Shown one piece after another: positions 1-7,256 of a stretch of 44,127 nucleotides of DNA. Below the pieces are notes generated by a model, which saw nothing but the letters and a program-made list of their open reading frames with translations, did no database searches and had not been told where the DNA came from. Origin of the DNA: a virus. Position 1 is the stretch's first letter, and the number at the start of each line of letters is the position of its first letter. The stretch lies in IMG/VR virus record IMGVR_UViG_3300036900_000055, positions 1 to 44,127 of that record; one strand, 5' to 3'. The translations under genes and the position numbers were made by a program.

Positions 1-127
1 GAGGGTGTGGGTCCGGCGCCAGGGGCCATAGGGGTGGGCTGATAGTCATAGGCTATCGGGGCGATAGCTTGATAGGGGGCCAGGCTATTGGGGCCCAGGG
101 GCCAATAGGGAGCAGGGGCCAATAGGG
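1..127. repeat. Left copy of 127-bp terminal duplication
   Basis: Identical to 44001-44127, base for base as far as I can read it. Removing one copy gives a 44,000-bp unit. A length of exactly 127 is the usual maximum k-mer of de Bruijn assemblers, so an assembly overlap of a circular or permuted genome is more likely than a biological terminal repeat. Confidence 0.95.
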
Positions 128-142
128 AGCAGGGGAGCAGGG
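102..142 (+). repeat. 17-bp tandem repeat
   Basis: The unit CCAATAGGGAGCAGGGG occurs at 102-118 and 119-135, followed by a partial AGCAGGG at 136-142. It begins within the terminal duplication and continues past it. Confidence 0.8.
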
Positions 143-166
143 ATAGCCGCAGGCTATTTAGTTTCT

Positions 167-279
167 TAGTTCCATAGTTCCAATAAAAATATCGAGGACT
201 ATCTATTCGATCCACGTACGCGTACGCGTATATCCGCATAAAGTCTATTAAATTAAAACTATTGGAACTATTGGAACTA
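167..279. repeat. Imperfect inverted repeat around AT-rich core; candidate origin
   Basis: The left arm at 167-184 reads TAGTTCCATAGTTCCAAT; the right arm at 261-279 is its reverse complement with one inserted base. Each arm itself holds two copies of TAGTTCC or GGAACTA. The 76-bp centre is AT-rich and contains an alternating run of CGTA and CGCG steps at 213-232. An easily melted core between inverted iterons fits a replication origin or a regulator binding site. This is inference. Confidence 0.45.
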
Positions 280-975
280 TCGCCACTGGCTATCCACTAG
301 CTCCAGACCTAGCTCCAGACCTCCTCTACTCGACCCTTGGCGCTAGCAGGGTAGGGATAAACCCTAATATAGCAACAACGTATAAGGGCCCCAGCTACTA
401 ATTCTATAGCCCCACGCTAGAACAACAGCAGTGCCAAATCTGGCCCCTATCCAAGTCTAGCCCCAGACTGGCTTGCGATCGGTCCACTATCAAAGGACAC
501 CGATTCTAGCCAATTCTCCAGGCCTCCCTGGCCCCCTACCAAAAACCTGGGGTAAGCCTTGGCTCCCCTGCCGCCCCTAGCTCTGCGTCCATCAGGCCCC
601 AGCCCCTGGCGATCTATGGGAACCTCCCCAAACCTCCTATAGTAAGGGCGCCAGCCCCCTTACACCAGTTACTATTGCTTACTATTTGACCCCCCAAAAT
701 CCAGCGCGGCACCAATATTTGGTATAGAATTCGTATCAGGAGCGAGGGGGAGGCCAGAAGGCCTAAAAAACCCCCCCGCTCCCCAGGTGGTGATCGGACC
801 CCTGGGCGGCCCCAAAAGGCCATGTCTTTAACAATTTAACTCTACCCACACTCGGTGCTCTACACGCCGCCACTAGCCCAGCTAGCCCTGACTATCCATA
901 GCCCCTCGATTTTGGGGGGTTATGTGAAGTCGGTTAGACTTCGCTTCCCTTATCAACTTTCCTAGGAACTACCAA

Positions 976-1911
976 ATGACCTTCTCCGCACAAAACCCCC
1001 AAGTCCTCTCCCAAGCCGACCTGGAGGCCTATCGCGCCACCCTGACCGTCGCCAAGGATGGCCGTTCTTTCCGTGTCCTCGACCAAGAAGGCAACATTCT
1101 CGCCACCAAGTCGAAAAAAGCAGCCGCCGACCAATGGCTCGCCAACGCGATGCCCCACCCGTTCGTCATCGAGTCCAACGACTCTCAACCCCTGGAGACC
1201 CCCATGACCCCCACCGAGACCACCGACCTGCCCGTCATCCATGGCGAGGCCGACCTGACCGAGCCAAGCGACACGCTCGTCCAGGCCCCCACCGAGCCCA
1301 TCGAGGGCACCGAAGTCACCAAGGCGGATGTCGAGCTGACCGCCGAGGAGCAAGCCGAATTCGACAAGAAACTGGCCAAGTCGGAGAAACTGCGCGCCGC
1401 CATGGCGGCCGTGTTGGAGAAGGTCAAGGCCGGTGACTACAAGCCGGAGGAGACCCACCCGAGCTTCAAGACCAAGCGTTCGCTCCTCGTCACGCTCGAA
1501 GGCCAGGACGAGCCCAGCCAGCTGCCGGCCGTCCTCCACCACCGCGCCATTTCGAGCTTCTCGGACAAGTCGATGGTGGAGGGCGTGACCCTCAACGGCA
1601 AGCCGGTCAACGCGGCCCGCACCCGGGGCACCTGGGGCGGCAAGAAGACAGCTTTCCTGTGGATCGAGTCGGACGCCATCGACTTCCCCCCGTCCATGGT
1701 CGGCTCCACGGCCAAGCCGGTGGTGACCTTCCACATGCTCCTCGACAACTATGACGACTTCGACAACCTGGAAGGCGCCAGTGTCGAGCTGGATCCGGCG
1801 ATGGAGGAGGCACCTGCCCCTAAGGCCAAGGCCAAGGCAGACAAGCCGACCCCCACGGACTCCGATGAAGGCCACGTAGCACCCGCCGAGCGCGAGCACG
1901 CCCAAGCGTAA
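976..1911 (+). CDS. Hypothetical early protein, 311 aa
   Basis: I do not recognise this protein. It starts at an ATG preceded by TAGGA about 9 bases upstream and is the first rightward gene after the large non-coding region, so it is probably expressed early. The N-terminal 60 residues are soluble and mixed; about residues 70-120 are acidic and rich in Thr, Glu and Pro, suggesting a disordered linker; residues 150-255 look like a folded domain with the segment TRGTWGGKKTAFLWIE; the C-terminus is rich in Ala, Lys and Pro. There is no membrane segment or signal peptide. Codon use is strongly C-ending and no frameshift is seen. Confidence 0.85.
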   Translation: MTFSAQNPQVLSQADLEAYRATLTVAKDGRSFRVLDQEGNILATKSKKAAADQWLANAMPHPFVIESNDSQPLETPMTPTETTDLPVIHGEADLTEPSDTLVQAPTEPIEGTEVTKADVELTAEEQAEFDKKLAKSEKLRAAMAAVLEKVKAGDYKPEETHPSFKTKRSLLVTLEGQDEPSQLPAVLHHRAISSFSDKSMVEGVTLNGKPVNAARTRGTWGGKKTAFLWIESDAIDFPPSMVGSTAKPVVTFHMLLDNYDDFDNLEGASVELDPAMEEAPAPKAKAKADKPTPTDSDEGHVAPAEREHAQA

Positions 1912-1915
1912 GCTC

Positions 1916-1951
1916 TCCCCCTAGTCCCCACCCCCTACGGGGGGAGGGGGC
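1916..1951 (+). other. GC-rich hairpin in intergenic gap
   Basis: Runs of C (1916-1935) can pair with runs of G (1939-1950) around a very short TAC turn. There is no following T-run, so this is a poor intrinsic terminator; it may stabilise the 3' end of the upstream message or have no function. Confidence 0.3.
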
Positions 1952-2003
1952 TACAAGGAGGCCTTCCCCGGCAGCCAACCCTAACCCAACCCTAAGGACA
2001 ATC

Positions 2004-2579
2004 GTGGCTAAGACCCAATACACCCCCCATCCCACGGCCATCGCGGTGGCTAAGCGTGTCTCTCAACGCGAAGCGCGCCCCAGCGACCAGGCCCTCGAAT
2101 TGGTCGACAACCGCGTGGCGGCCCTCGAAAAGCTCAAGACGGTCATCGTCACCAACGAGTACAACGCGATCGCCAACGCCATCTTCGCGGTGGACCGTAG
2201 CACGGCCCAATACCCCTCCCTGGACGCCGAGTACAGCCGTGTCGCCTTCCACGTCTACATGTCCGGCCTTAAACGGTGGGAGGACCCCAAGATGATCGAC
2301 TTCATCAACTCCCTGACGGCCATCCGGCCTGACGCGATGGACCTGTCCGAGAACAAGGACTACTTCTCACGCGACTACAAGTTCACTTGGAAATTCCGTG
2401 GGGGCCTCTCCATCGAGGTCAATCTCAACGCCTACGAAGACAAGGAGACATCCGAGTGCCGCCGAGTCCAGATTGGGACCAAGACGGTCGAGCAGCCGGT
2501 GTATCGCTACGATTGCGTGGTCCCTGCCGGGGAGGTCAGCGACAAGCTCCCTGCCCCCGTCCTGGCCTTGAACCTCTAG
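2004..2579 (+). CDS. Hypothetical protein, 191 aa (GTG start)
   Basis: Unrecognised. The start is GTG with CCTAAGGA upstream; almost the same leader (CCCTAAGGACA) precedes the ATG at 18273, which supports this start. The protein is soluble, helical in its first 110 residues and probably beta-rich afterwards (residues about 125-180, including KFTWKFRGGLSIEVNLNAYE). No catalytic motif is visible. It follows the 311-aa gene by 92 bp and probably shares its transcript. A short promoter-like palindrome lies after its stop. Confidence 0.85.
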   Translation: MAKTQYTPHPTAIAVAKRVSQREARPSDQALELVDNRVAALEKLKTVIVTNEYNAIANAIFAVDRSTAQYPSLDAEYSRVAFHVYMSGLKRWEDPKMIDFINSLTAIRPDAMDLSENKDYFSRDYKFTWKFRGGLSIEVNLNAYEDKETSECRRVQIGTKTVEQPVYRYDCVVPAGEVSDKLPAPVLALNL

Positions 2580-2600
2580 GTTCCAAAGCTCCCCCCAGAC

Positions 2601-2632
2601 TAGCCCCCCGAGACAAAACGGGGGGCTATAAT
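2601..2632 (+). promoter_or_regulatory. Sigma70-like -10 promoter overlapping a palindrome
   Basis: TATAAT lies at 2627-2632 with no good -35. A perfect inverted repeat TAGCCCCCC / GGGGGGCTA (2601-2609 and 2620-2628) overlaps the first two bases of the -10 box, and its loop carries ACAAAAC. It lies in the gap between 2579 and 2666, so it would serve the DUF6011-type gene and those after it. Without a T-run the hairpin is not a good terminator. Confidence 0.6.
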
Positions 2633-2665
2633 CGACTCTCCCCTAACCAAAACCTAAGTCTTACC

Positions 2666-3289
2666 ATGTCTATCTCCCACCTGGCCTCCTACGTTCGCCC
2701 CGCACCCGCGGCACCCGTCACCGATCCTAACCGCGTGGTCCTCTCCCTAGAGCAGGCCACCTGGCTCCGCTCCAAGGCCAAGCCGGGGGGCAGCGACTTC
2801 CTGCGCTCCCTGGACCAACAATGGGTCTCCAAGGGCTACCTGTCCCCCAAGCAAGTGGCGTGTATCACGCGCGGGATGGACGAGGACGAGGTCAAAGCCC
2901 ACGCGCCTGCTCCCCTGGTCGTCCCCACGGCCCGCATCGAGGAGATTTTTGGCTACGCCAAGTCAAGGGGGATCAAGCAGCCCCAGATGAGGCTTGGTAG
3001 CTACCACCTCAAGACGGCCAGCGCCTTCTCGGCCAACGCAGGGGCCATCTACGTGACGCTCCAGGACACCTACCTGGGGAAGATCAAGGACGGTCGGTGG
3101 ATCCCCACGGTGCCCGGCTTCATCCACTCCCAACCCCTGGCCGAGCTTCTCAAGGACCCCACCCTGGCGGCTATCGCCTACGGGGAGCGTACAGGCAACT
3201 GCGCGATCTGCGGCCGTCTCCTCACCGCAGCCGAGTCCATCGAGCGTACCATCGGCCCGATCTGCGCCGCCAACTACGGTCTCCTGTGA
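2666..3289 (+). CDS. DUF6011-type zinc-binding-like protein, 207 aa
   Basis: The C-terminal 30 residues (about 177-207) carry CAICGRLLTAAES, then IGPICAANYG, the signature I know from DUF6011, a short phage and bacterial domain with Cys residues expected to bind zinc. The function of the family is not known. The N-terminal part is helical and unrecognised. I chose the ATG at 2666, just after the promoter at 2627, although the frame is open upstream to 2387, because the upstream part overlaps the previous gene. The stop overlaps the next start (TGATG). Confidence 0.8.
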   Translation: MSISHLASYVRPAPAAPVTDPNRVVLSLEQATWLRSKAKPGGSDFLRSLDQQWVSKGYLSPKQVACITRGMDEDEVKAHAPAPLVVPTARIEEIFGYAKSRGIKQPQMRLGSYHLKTASAFSANAGAIYVTLQDTYLGKIKDGRWIPTVPGFIHSQPLAELLKDPTLAAIAYGERTGNCAICGRLLTAAESIERTIGPICAANYGLL

Positions 3290-3435
3290 TGGACGGCTTC
3301 ATCCTCCTCTGCGTCCTGCTAATCCTGGGCGTGGGCTACCTGCTAGGTGGGTTTCGTGGGGCCGTGACGGCCTTCGTCTTGGCCATGGGAAGCGTCATCC
3401 TCGGCCTAGTCTACCTGGCCAATGGGCCCTACTAA
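3289..3435 (+). CDS. Small membrane protein, 48 aa
   Basis: Two hydrophobic segments (about residues 3-20 and 26-44) joined by a short Gly-Arg turn (GGFRGA) make a likely helical hairpin in the inner membrane. The start overlaps the stop of the DUF6011-type gene by one base, so it is translationally coupled. No family is recognised. A holin-like or superinfection-exclusion role is possible, but its place in the early arm argues against a late lysis gene. Confidence 0.6.
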   Translation: MDGFILLCVLLILGVGYLLGGFRGAVTAFVLAMGSVILGLVYLANGPY

Positions 3436-3538
3436 CTTGCTCGAAACCCTCACCGCAATCTCCCTGGCTAGCCTGGTCTTCATGATCGGGCTAGCCATTT
3501 TCCTCCACCTACCAAAGGCAATATGCGATCAGCAATAA
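3422..3538 (+). CDS. Small single-pass membrane protein, 38 aa
   Basis: The reading frame starts at an ATG inside the end of the preceding gene and runs MGPTNLLETLTAIS, then a hydrophobic helix of about 18 residues ending near HLPKAICDQQ. It overlaps the following methyltransferase start by 16 bp. The chain of overlapping small membrane genes supports a real, translationally coupled gene, but the length alone makes it uncertain. Confidence 0.5.
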   Translation: MGPTNLLETLTAISLASLVFMIGLAIFLHLPKAICDQQ

Positions 3539-4176
3539 GCACCCCCGAATCTCACCCCCTCTATCGGAGTGAGGCCAAGGTCAAAGAGACCACCGAATGG
3601 CTCCTATCGGAGAACCACGAGGTTTTCCAACTTTGGATGTTGGATCCTGACGAGGGGGCCCACTCCCTCAAGGTCCTGGAGGCTCTCCAACTTCCTCACT
3701 CGCACCCGGCCCAAATCCTGTCGCTCGGCTGTGGCGTGGGCGGTATGGAGGCCCATTGGAAGAAAGCCCGACCAGACTTCCAATTCGACCTTCTCAACCA
3801 ATCGAAGGCCCAGCTGGACTTGTGCGTCTGCGAGGGGTTTCTGATACACTCTAAGGCCGAGGACTATGAGCCCATGTCGGCCCCGGACGTTACGCTCATA
3901 TCCTACGCGCTCGGCCATATGGACATACCCAAAGTGCTAGACAGGGCCTTGGAATACACCTCTGGCCCGGTCGTGGTATTGGACGTGTTCGACACCAACG
4001 GTCAATTCTGCGAAATAATGGACTACAACGCTCCTAGCACCGCTCAACTGGCCGGTCGAGGATTCCATAGGGTCAAGACCCCCCCTTGGTCGGTACACCC
4101 TTTCATCAAATTGGAGCACGGCATAGCCGAGATAGTTCAACGCAACTCAACCCCTTACCTGTGGATCTCAGAATGA
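3523..4176 (+). CDS. Class I SAM-dependent methyltransferase-like protein, 217 aa
   Basis: Residues 65-75 (ILSLGCGVGGM) match motif I (the SAM-binding GxGxG loop) of class I methyltransferases, followed by a helix, then DLLNQSKAQLDL at the position of the acidic second strand; residues about 125-155 carry a strand-helix pattern ending VVVLDVFD. There is no DPPY or PC motif, so an ordinary DNA adenine or cytosine methyltransferase is unlikely. A small molecule, protein, or modified base could be the substrate. It lies in the early rightward arm and overlaps both neighbours. Confidence 0.7.
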   Translation: MRSAISTPESHPLYRSEAKVKETTEWLLSENHEVFQLWMLDPDEGAHSLKVLEALQLPHSHPAQILSLGCGVGGMEAHWKKARPDFQFDLLNQSKAQLDLCVCEGFLIHSKAEDYEPMSAPDVTLISYALGHMDIPKVLDRALEYTSGPVVVLDVFDTNGQFCEIMDYNAPSTAQLAGRGFHRVKTPPWSVHPFIKLEHGIAEIVQRNSTPYLWISE

Positions 4177-4364
4177 AAATCACCTTCCTCAATCAACGCG
4201 AAGCCGCCAAGGCTCATCTGGCCCTCCTCCAAGACGAGATCACCATCGACCTGGGGGCCCCCTATTGCGTAATCCGGGGCCACGCCCGCGATGGGAAAGT
4301 CAGCCTCTTGATCCTTCCTCAGGCTCCGGTCCCTATCGCTCCCGCCAGGCCCCCCGCCCCCTAA
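4173..4364 (+). CDS. Hypothetical protein, 63 aa
   Basis: Starts with an ATGA overlap with the methyltransferase stop. The first 45 residues are mixed and could form a small alpha/beta fold (MKITFLNQREAAKAHLALLQ, then ITIDLGAPYCVIRG); the tail is rich in Pro and Ala. No family is recognised. It is the last rightward gene before a strong bidirectional terminator. Confidence 0.65.
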   Translation: MKITFLNQREAAKAHLALLQDEITIDLGAPYCVIRGHARDGKVSLLILPQAPVPIAPARPPAP

Positions 4365-4385
4365 ACGTCGCCAGTAACAAGACAG

Positions 4386-4417
4386 AAAAGCCCCCCGGAT
4401 CGCTCCGGGGGGCTTTT
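4386..4417. terminator. Bidirectional intrinsic terminator
   Basis: A perfect 14-bp stem (AAAAGCCCCCCGGA / TCCGGGGGGCTTTT) with a TCGC loop. A-run and T-run flank both sides, so it works in both directions and separates the rightward early genes from the leftward primase gene. Confidence 0.92.
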
Positions 4418-4420
4418 CCA

Positions 4421-4440
4421 TAGGGTACCCCACAAAATCG
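4421..4440 (-). repeat. 20-bp repeated element after the primase stop
   Basis: Read on the minus strand, the 20 bases CGATTTTGTGGGGTACCCTA are identical to plus-strand 17328-17347. Here they begin 9 bases after the primase stop codon and just before the terminator; the other copy begins 12 bases after the TS-like stop. A 13 of 14 match to its first half lies at 907-920. Confidence 0.85.
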
Positions 4441-4449
4441 TTTAAGCGC

Positions 4450-6555
4450 CTAGAATTTGGCCGGTATGACCTTATCCTTAGCCAATCGGTTAGCCTCGGC
4501 AGCCACCGCAGGCTTGTTAGACTTTATAGCGTTAAATGCCTTCTCGTCTATGATGTATACAGAACGTTGCTTGGGGGAGCCATAACGCTCGCTGCCTGTG
4601 CTAATCCAATCCCCATGGGCTAGCATGGTAGAGAATGACTTGTTAGACCGTTCGCGTATGCTACCGTGGCCCTCCTCCTCGAACAGGTCATATAGGGTCT
4701 CGGCCCACGCACATACGTAGCCCTCGTCCCTCAGGCGGTGTAGTATGACGCGGGCGGTGCCTTCTGGGCCACTGGAGCTAGACAAGATGGCCTCTTGCCT
4801 AGCGCGGTCAAGGGGATCGGGCTTCCACGTAGAGTAGTTGATCTCATCGCCCTCCCACAACCATTGGGCGAAGTCGGCCATAATCTCAGGATCGTCCACC
4901 ATAGGGTGTAGCTTCTCCCATTGCTCCGGCGTAACCTCTACCCTGTTGTTTAGCTCCACGTATATGAGCCGCCTATCCTCCAGGCCATCCGTGGGGATCG
5001 TATCCAAGAAGTTGGTAGTGAATATCGCCCCCGCGTTGTTCTCAATTCGATAGGCGTCCTGGCCCTTCTTCTCTATCACAACGTACTCGTCCCCAGCCAA
5101 TCCCTTGATCGCGTTGAGAGCCGCCTGTCGCTGGAGGGAGCCCACTACATTAAGCTCGTTGAAGATCAATAGCCTCTTGGCCCCCAGAAGTGAGTTAAAG
5201 TTGCTACTCAGCTCCTTGTCCCGGGATACAGATGTATTGGCGGCCCCGATTAGCCGGTCAGCTATCTTAGTGGACCAACCCTTACCGTGGCCCCGCTTAC
5301 CGTACAAGACCAAGAACGTACACGGCTTGTTAGGATTGAACTTGAGGAACCTGAAGTAAGTGCGGAACCTGTAGGCTCCATCGTCCCCTAGCATATTGTG
5401 TATTTGGGCGATCATAGGATCAGCCAGCCCGTTACGCTCCCCATTGGGTTCGGCCCCGCTCTTAACGTAGAGATTGTAATACTCCCCGTCAGACTTCTCT
5501 ACAAACTCCTCGCCCAAGTATTGGTAGCACGGGGCACGAACCTCACGACGAGCCTCGGCATCCTCTTGCCAGAGCTTAAAGGCAAAGGTGGTTACAGACG
5601 CCTTGCCTCGTAGCTCCTTGCGATTGATCGTCGCGTATCGCTCCTTGGCGTGGGTAGTATCCATCACATCCTTGAACTCCCGGTCGATCACGGCACTAGT
5701 GGACGTACAGTACACTATCTTGTCCTTGATCGCATCGATCAAGGGATCGTCTAAGCTCCCCACAAATGGGGTAGCCGCGTTGATAACGTCTACAAGCAAG
5801 TTCGGGTCGGCCTTGACGCGCAGGAAGTCGTCGGGGCCCCAATCGGGGTCATCGTACTCTAGCTTGGACGGCCGGGGGAGCTCAGCAAGGTACACCTCCT
5901 TGCATCCTAGCACATTGCGCAGCTTAAAGGCCAGGGAGTGCCGGGCCTTGTTTACGTCGGGCTTGTGGGTATTTGAGTCGAACAGGATGACGTTCTTGAA
6001 CCGACTAAAGTCCACGCCTGTATCGACGTAGGTCAGCTCCACTCCCATCTTGGACGAGGCCCAGCCCCATACTCCGTTGAGGCCGACGCAGGGATTATCG
6101 GGGAGCCACTTATGTACTACTTTCGCCTTAATCAGCGACTCTACGTGGAGGACTACGGTGCCGTCAGGGAGGGAGCCCCAATCACGCCCGCCCCCGATAG
6201 GCTCAAAGTGTAGTACCGGGGGGCGACCACTAGGGCTAATGGCCTTAGGCGGAGCATCCTTCCCTCGCCACATCTTCACGGGGCCCAAGAACCTTACCAA
6301 CTCATAGGGGTCCTTGTTCTTGTAGTAGGGGGAGCCGTCAGGCCTGAGGTACCTGAGGAATACGAAGGGCCGACCTGCGGAGGTATTATGGGCGTAGCCC
6401 CTCTCCCTGAGTATGGCGGGCTCCCGCATAGGGATGAGACCCAGGGGGAAGTCACTAGGTTCTAGGGTGCGTTTGTTAAGGTATTCGTCAAGTAGTTGTA
6501 CATCTTCGGTTTGCGATATCAGCCCTCGGGAGAAGGGTGACGTGGGGGTGGCCAT
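4450..6555 (-). CDS. DNA primase/helicase with SF3-type (DUF5906-like) helicase domain, 701 aa
   Basis: Expected to prime and unwind DNA at the phage fork. About residues 134-200 look like a Toprim or DUF3854-type primase region (HVESLIKAKVV, then VGLNGVWGW and VILFDSN). Residues 419-425 (GKRGHGK) are the Walker A loop and 461-469 (RLLIFNELN) Walker B of an SF3-like helicase resembling those of phage NrS-1-type polymerases. I start at the ATG at 6555, which has GAGG eight bases upstream; the frame is open to a TTG at 6630 without a good ribosome site. It is the only leftward gene among the replication genes. Confidence 0.85.
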   Translation of the reverse strand: MATPTSPFSRGLISQTEDVQLLDEYLNKRTLEPSDFPLGLIPMREPAILRERGYAHNTSAGRPFVFLRYLRPDGSPYYKNKDPYELVRFLGPVKMWRGKDAPPKAISPSGRPPVLHFEPIGGGRDWGSLPDGTVVLHVESLIKAKVVHKWLPDNPCVGLNGVWGWASSKMGVELTYVDTGVDFSRFKNVILFDSNTHKPDVNKARHSLAFKLRNVLGCKEVYLAELPRPSKLEYDDPDWGPDDFLRVKADPNLLVDVINAATPFVGSLDDPLIDAIKDKIVYCTSTSAVIDREFKDVMDTTHAKERYATINRKELRGKASVTTFAFKLWQEDAEARREVRAPCYQYLGEEFVEKSDGEYYNLYVKSGAEPNGERNGLADPMIAQIHNMLGDDGAYRFRTYFRFLKFNPNKPCTFLVLYGKRGHGKGWSTKIADRLIGAANTSVSRDKELSSNFNSLLGAKRLLIFNELNVVGSLQRQAALNAIKGLAGDEYVVIEKKGQDAYRIENNAGAIFTTNFLDTIPTDGLEDRRLIYVELNNRVEVTPEQWEKLHPMVDDPEIMADFAQWLWEGDEINYSTWKPDPLDRARQEAILSSSSGPEGTARVILHRLRDEGYVCAWAETLYDLFEEEGHGSIRERSNKSFSTMLAHGDWISTGSERYGSPKQRSVYIIDEKAFNAIKSNKPAVAAEANRLAKDKVIPAKF

Positions 6556-6578
6556 AAACGTCCTCGCTTTGTCTAAAG

Positions 6579-6598
6579 CCGGGGTATAATTACCCCGG
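6579..6598 (+). promoter_or_regulatory. Palindrome with -10 box; candidate promoter antisense to primase leader
   Basis: TATAAT at 6585-6590 lies inside the palindrome CCGGGGTA-TAAT-TACCCCGG (6579-6598). It would start a short rightward RNA at about 6597 that runs into the terminator at 6663-6690. No -35 is evident, as with other -10 boxes of this genome. On the minus strand the same palindrome lies in the primase leader. Confidence 0.5.
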
Positions 6599-6690
6599 AG
6601 TAATGGATTCCTCAATCCCCGTCCTCTCAACTAAGCAGTTGCCTCTACCTAGTTGACTTAATAACCACCCCCTCGGGGGTGGTTCTTTTT
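6597..6690 (+). ncRNA. Candidate short terminated RNA, about 94 nt
   Basis: Bounded by a candidate -10 box (6585-6590) and a strong intrinsic terminator (6663-6690). It contains an inverted repeat TCAACTA / TAGTTGA (6627-6633 and 6650-6656) and a 17-codon frame (6603-6656, starting MDSSIPVLSTK) whose ATG would be very near the 5' end. It could be a small RNA opposing the primase leader, a leader peptide with attenuator for the gene at 6811, or neither. There is no tRNA fold. Confidence 0.35.
6663..6690 (+). terminator. Intrinsic terminator (rightward)
   Basis: Stem AACCACCCC / GGGGTGGTT (6663-6671 and 6676-6684) followed by CTTTTT. The T-run points rightward, yet no annotated rightward gene ends upstream: it must end antisense transcription through the primase gene or the short RNA described at 6597-6690. 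Confidence 0.85.
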
Positions 6691-6759
6691 GACGGCGGGG
6701 CCTTCTAGTATAGTCCTCCGGCCTAGAATCCGCTACTATTCTGGTTGTGTCATGGCCTC

Positions 6760-6789
6760 TTTACCTCCCGTTTGTTTCCAGGTTATACT
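6760..6789 (+). promoter_or_regulatory. Candidate sigma70 promoter
   Basis: TTTACC at 6760-6765 and TATACT at 6784-6789 are 18 bp apart. The start would be near 6796, giving a short leader with AAGGAG before the ATG at 6811. Confidence 0.55.
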
Positions 6790-6810
6790 CTAGCTTTCAA
6801 GGAGTTGACT

Positions 6811-7110
6811 ATGGACCTACAATACGAGGGGAGAGTGATCCCCATCCACTTCTACGCTATGCCACGGGTAGGGAAGCCACTGACTATTCAAGTCAACGGT
6901 GAGACCTGCGAGGCCAAGACTACGAAGTGGCAAGAGTTCCGAAACACCTACTGGCTCTACAAGAACGTAGCCATGTATGTGCGAGAGCATCTGCCCGAGG
7001 GGGCCGAATGCCGCATCCTGGACCTGCCCGATAACTTCGGTGCGGCCGAGAAGCCTGCCCATCGCAAGAGCTACTACAAGCCGAAACCAAAAGAGGTTCA
7101 GCCCGCCTAA
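6811..7110 (+). CDS. Hypothetical protein, 99 aa
   Basis: Not recognised. The ATG at 6811 follows AAGGAG with 6-base spacing; the frame is open further upstream but that part would cover the promoter. Residues 1-75 look like a compact domain with several aromatic residues (NTYWLYKNVAMYV); the C-terminus is rich in Lys, Pro and Tyr and probably disordered. It is the first gene of the long rightward replication arm and is followed by a promoter of its own type. Confidence 0.8.
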   Translation: MDLQYEGRVIPIHFYAMPRVGKPLTIQVNGETCEAKTTKWQEFRNTYWLYKNVAMYVREHLPEGAECRILDLPDNFGAAEKPAHRKSYYKPKPKEVQPA

Positions 7111-7134
7111 TATAGCCAAAAAGTCGGCTATAAT
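7111..7134 (+). promoter_or_regulatory. -10 promoter overlapping a palindrome
   Basis: TATAAT at 7129-7134; inverted repeat TATAGCC / GGCTATA at 7111-7117 and 7126-7132 overlaps it, with AAAAAGTC in the loop. No -35 is evident. It resembles the sites at 2601, 6579 and 8538. Confidence 0.6.
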
Positions 7135-7139
7135 TAGAT

Positions 7140-7256
7140 CGCGCCCTTCGGGGCGTGTTGCTAGCACCTTACTGCTCGTGGAACCCCCGGCTGGCGTCCT
7201 CCCCGGTAGCCGGGGGCCCACGTTAAACCCCTTTGTAACTTCATCACTAGGATACT
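7140..7256 (+). promoter_or_regulatory. Structured 5' leader of the 7257 operon
   Basis: The predicted message starts near 7141. It opens with a stable UUCG hairpin (CGCCC-TTCG-GGGCG, 7142-7155) and has a second GC-rich hairpin CCCCCGGCT / AGCCGGGGG (7184-7192 and 7208-7216). The ribosome site is AGGA at 7248-7251. The hairpins probably stabilise the message; no known riboswitch is recognised. Confidence 0.45.

Larger units (their letters stand above)
1..975. other. Non-coding repeat-rich region (left part)
   Basis: No convincing gene is present. Bases 1-150 are rich in short words of the type ATAGGGG, GGCTAT and CCAATAGGG; bases 150-280 are AT-rich with an inverted repeat; the rest is C-rich with many CTAG and TAGCCCC words. 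Joined to 43674-44000 it makes a roughly 1.3-kb gap between divergent gene arms. A replication origin, packaging site and divergent early promoters are all expected in such a place, but none can be proven from sequence alone. Confidence 0.7.

Noticed and set aside
614-823. Short leftward open frame in the large non-coding region (69 codons)
   Set aside because: No ribosome site, Pro/Gly/Arg composition, no neighbours on that strand, and it lies in a repeat-rich control region.
934-1905. Long leftward open frame (323 codons) opposite the first gene
   Set aside because: It mirrors the real gene's frame; the GC-rich C-ending codons of the real gene keep the opposite strand open. Composition (Gly, Leu, Val, Arg, His heavy) is unlike a real protein, and there is no ribosome site.
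2601-2628. Hairpin at 2601-2628 as an intrinsic terminator
   Set aside because: No T-run follows; the sequence after the stem is a -10 box, so it is listed as a promoter element.
6600-6690. Possible tRNA gene
   Set aside because: Inverted repeats exist but no cloverleaf, T-loop or CCA-type end can be drawn; a terminator explains the 3' part.
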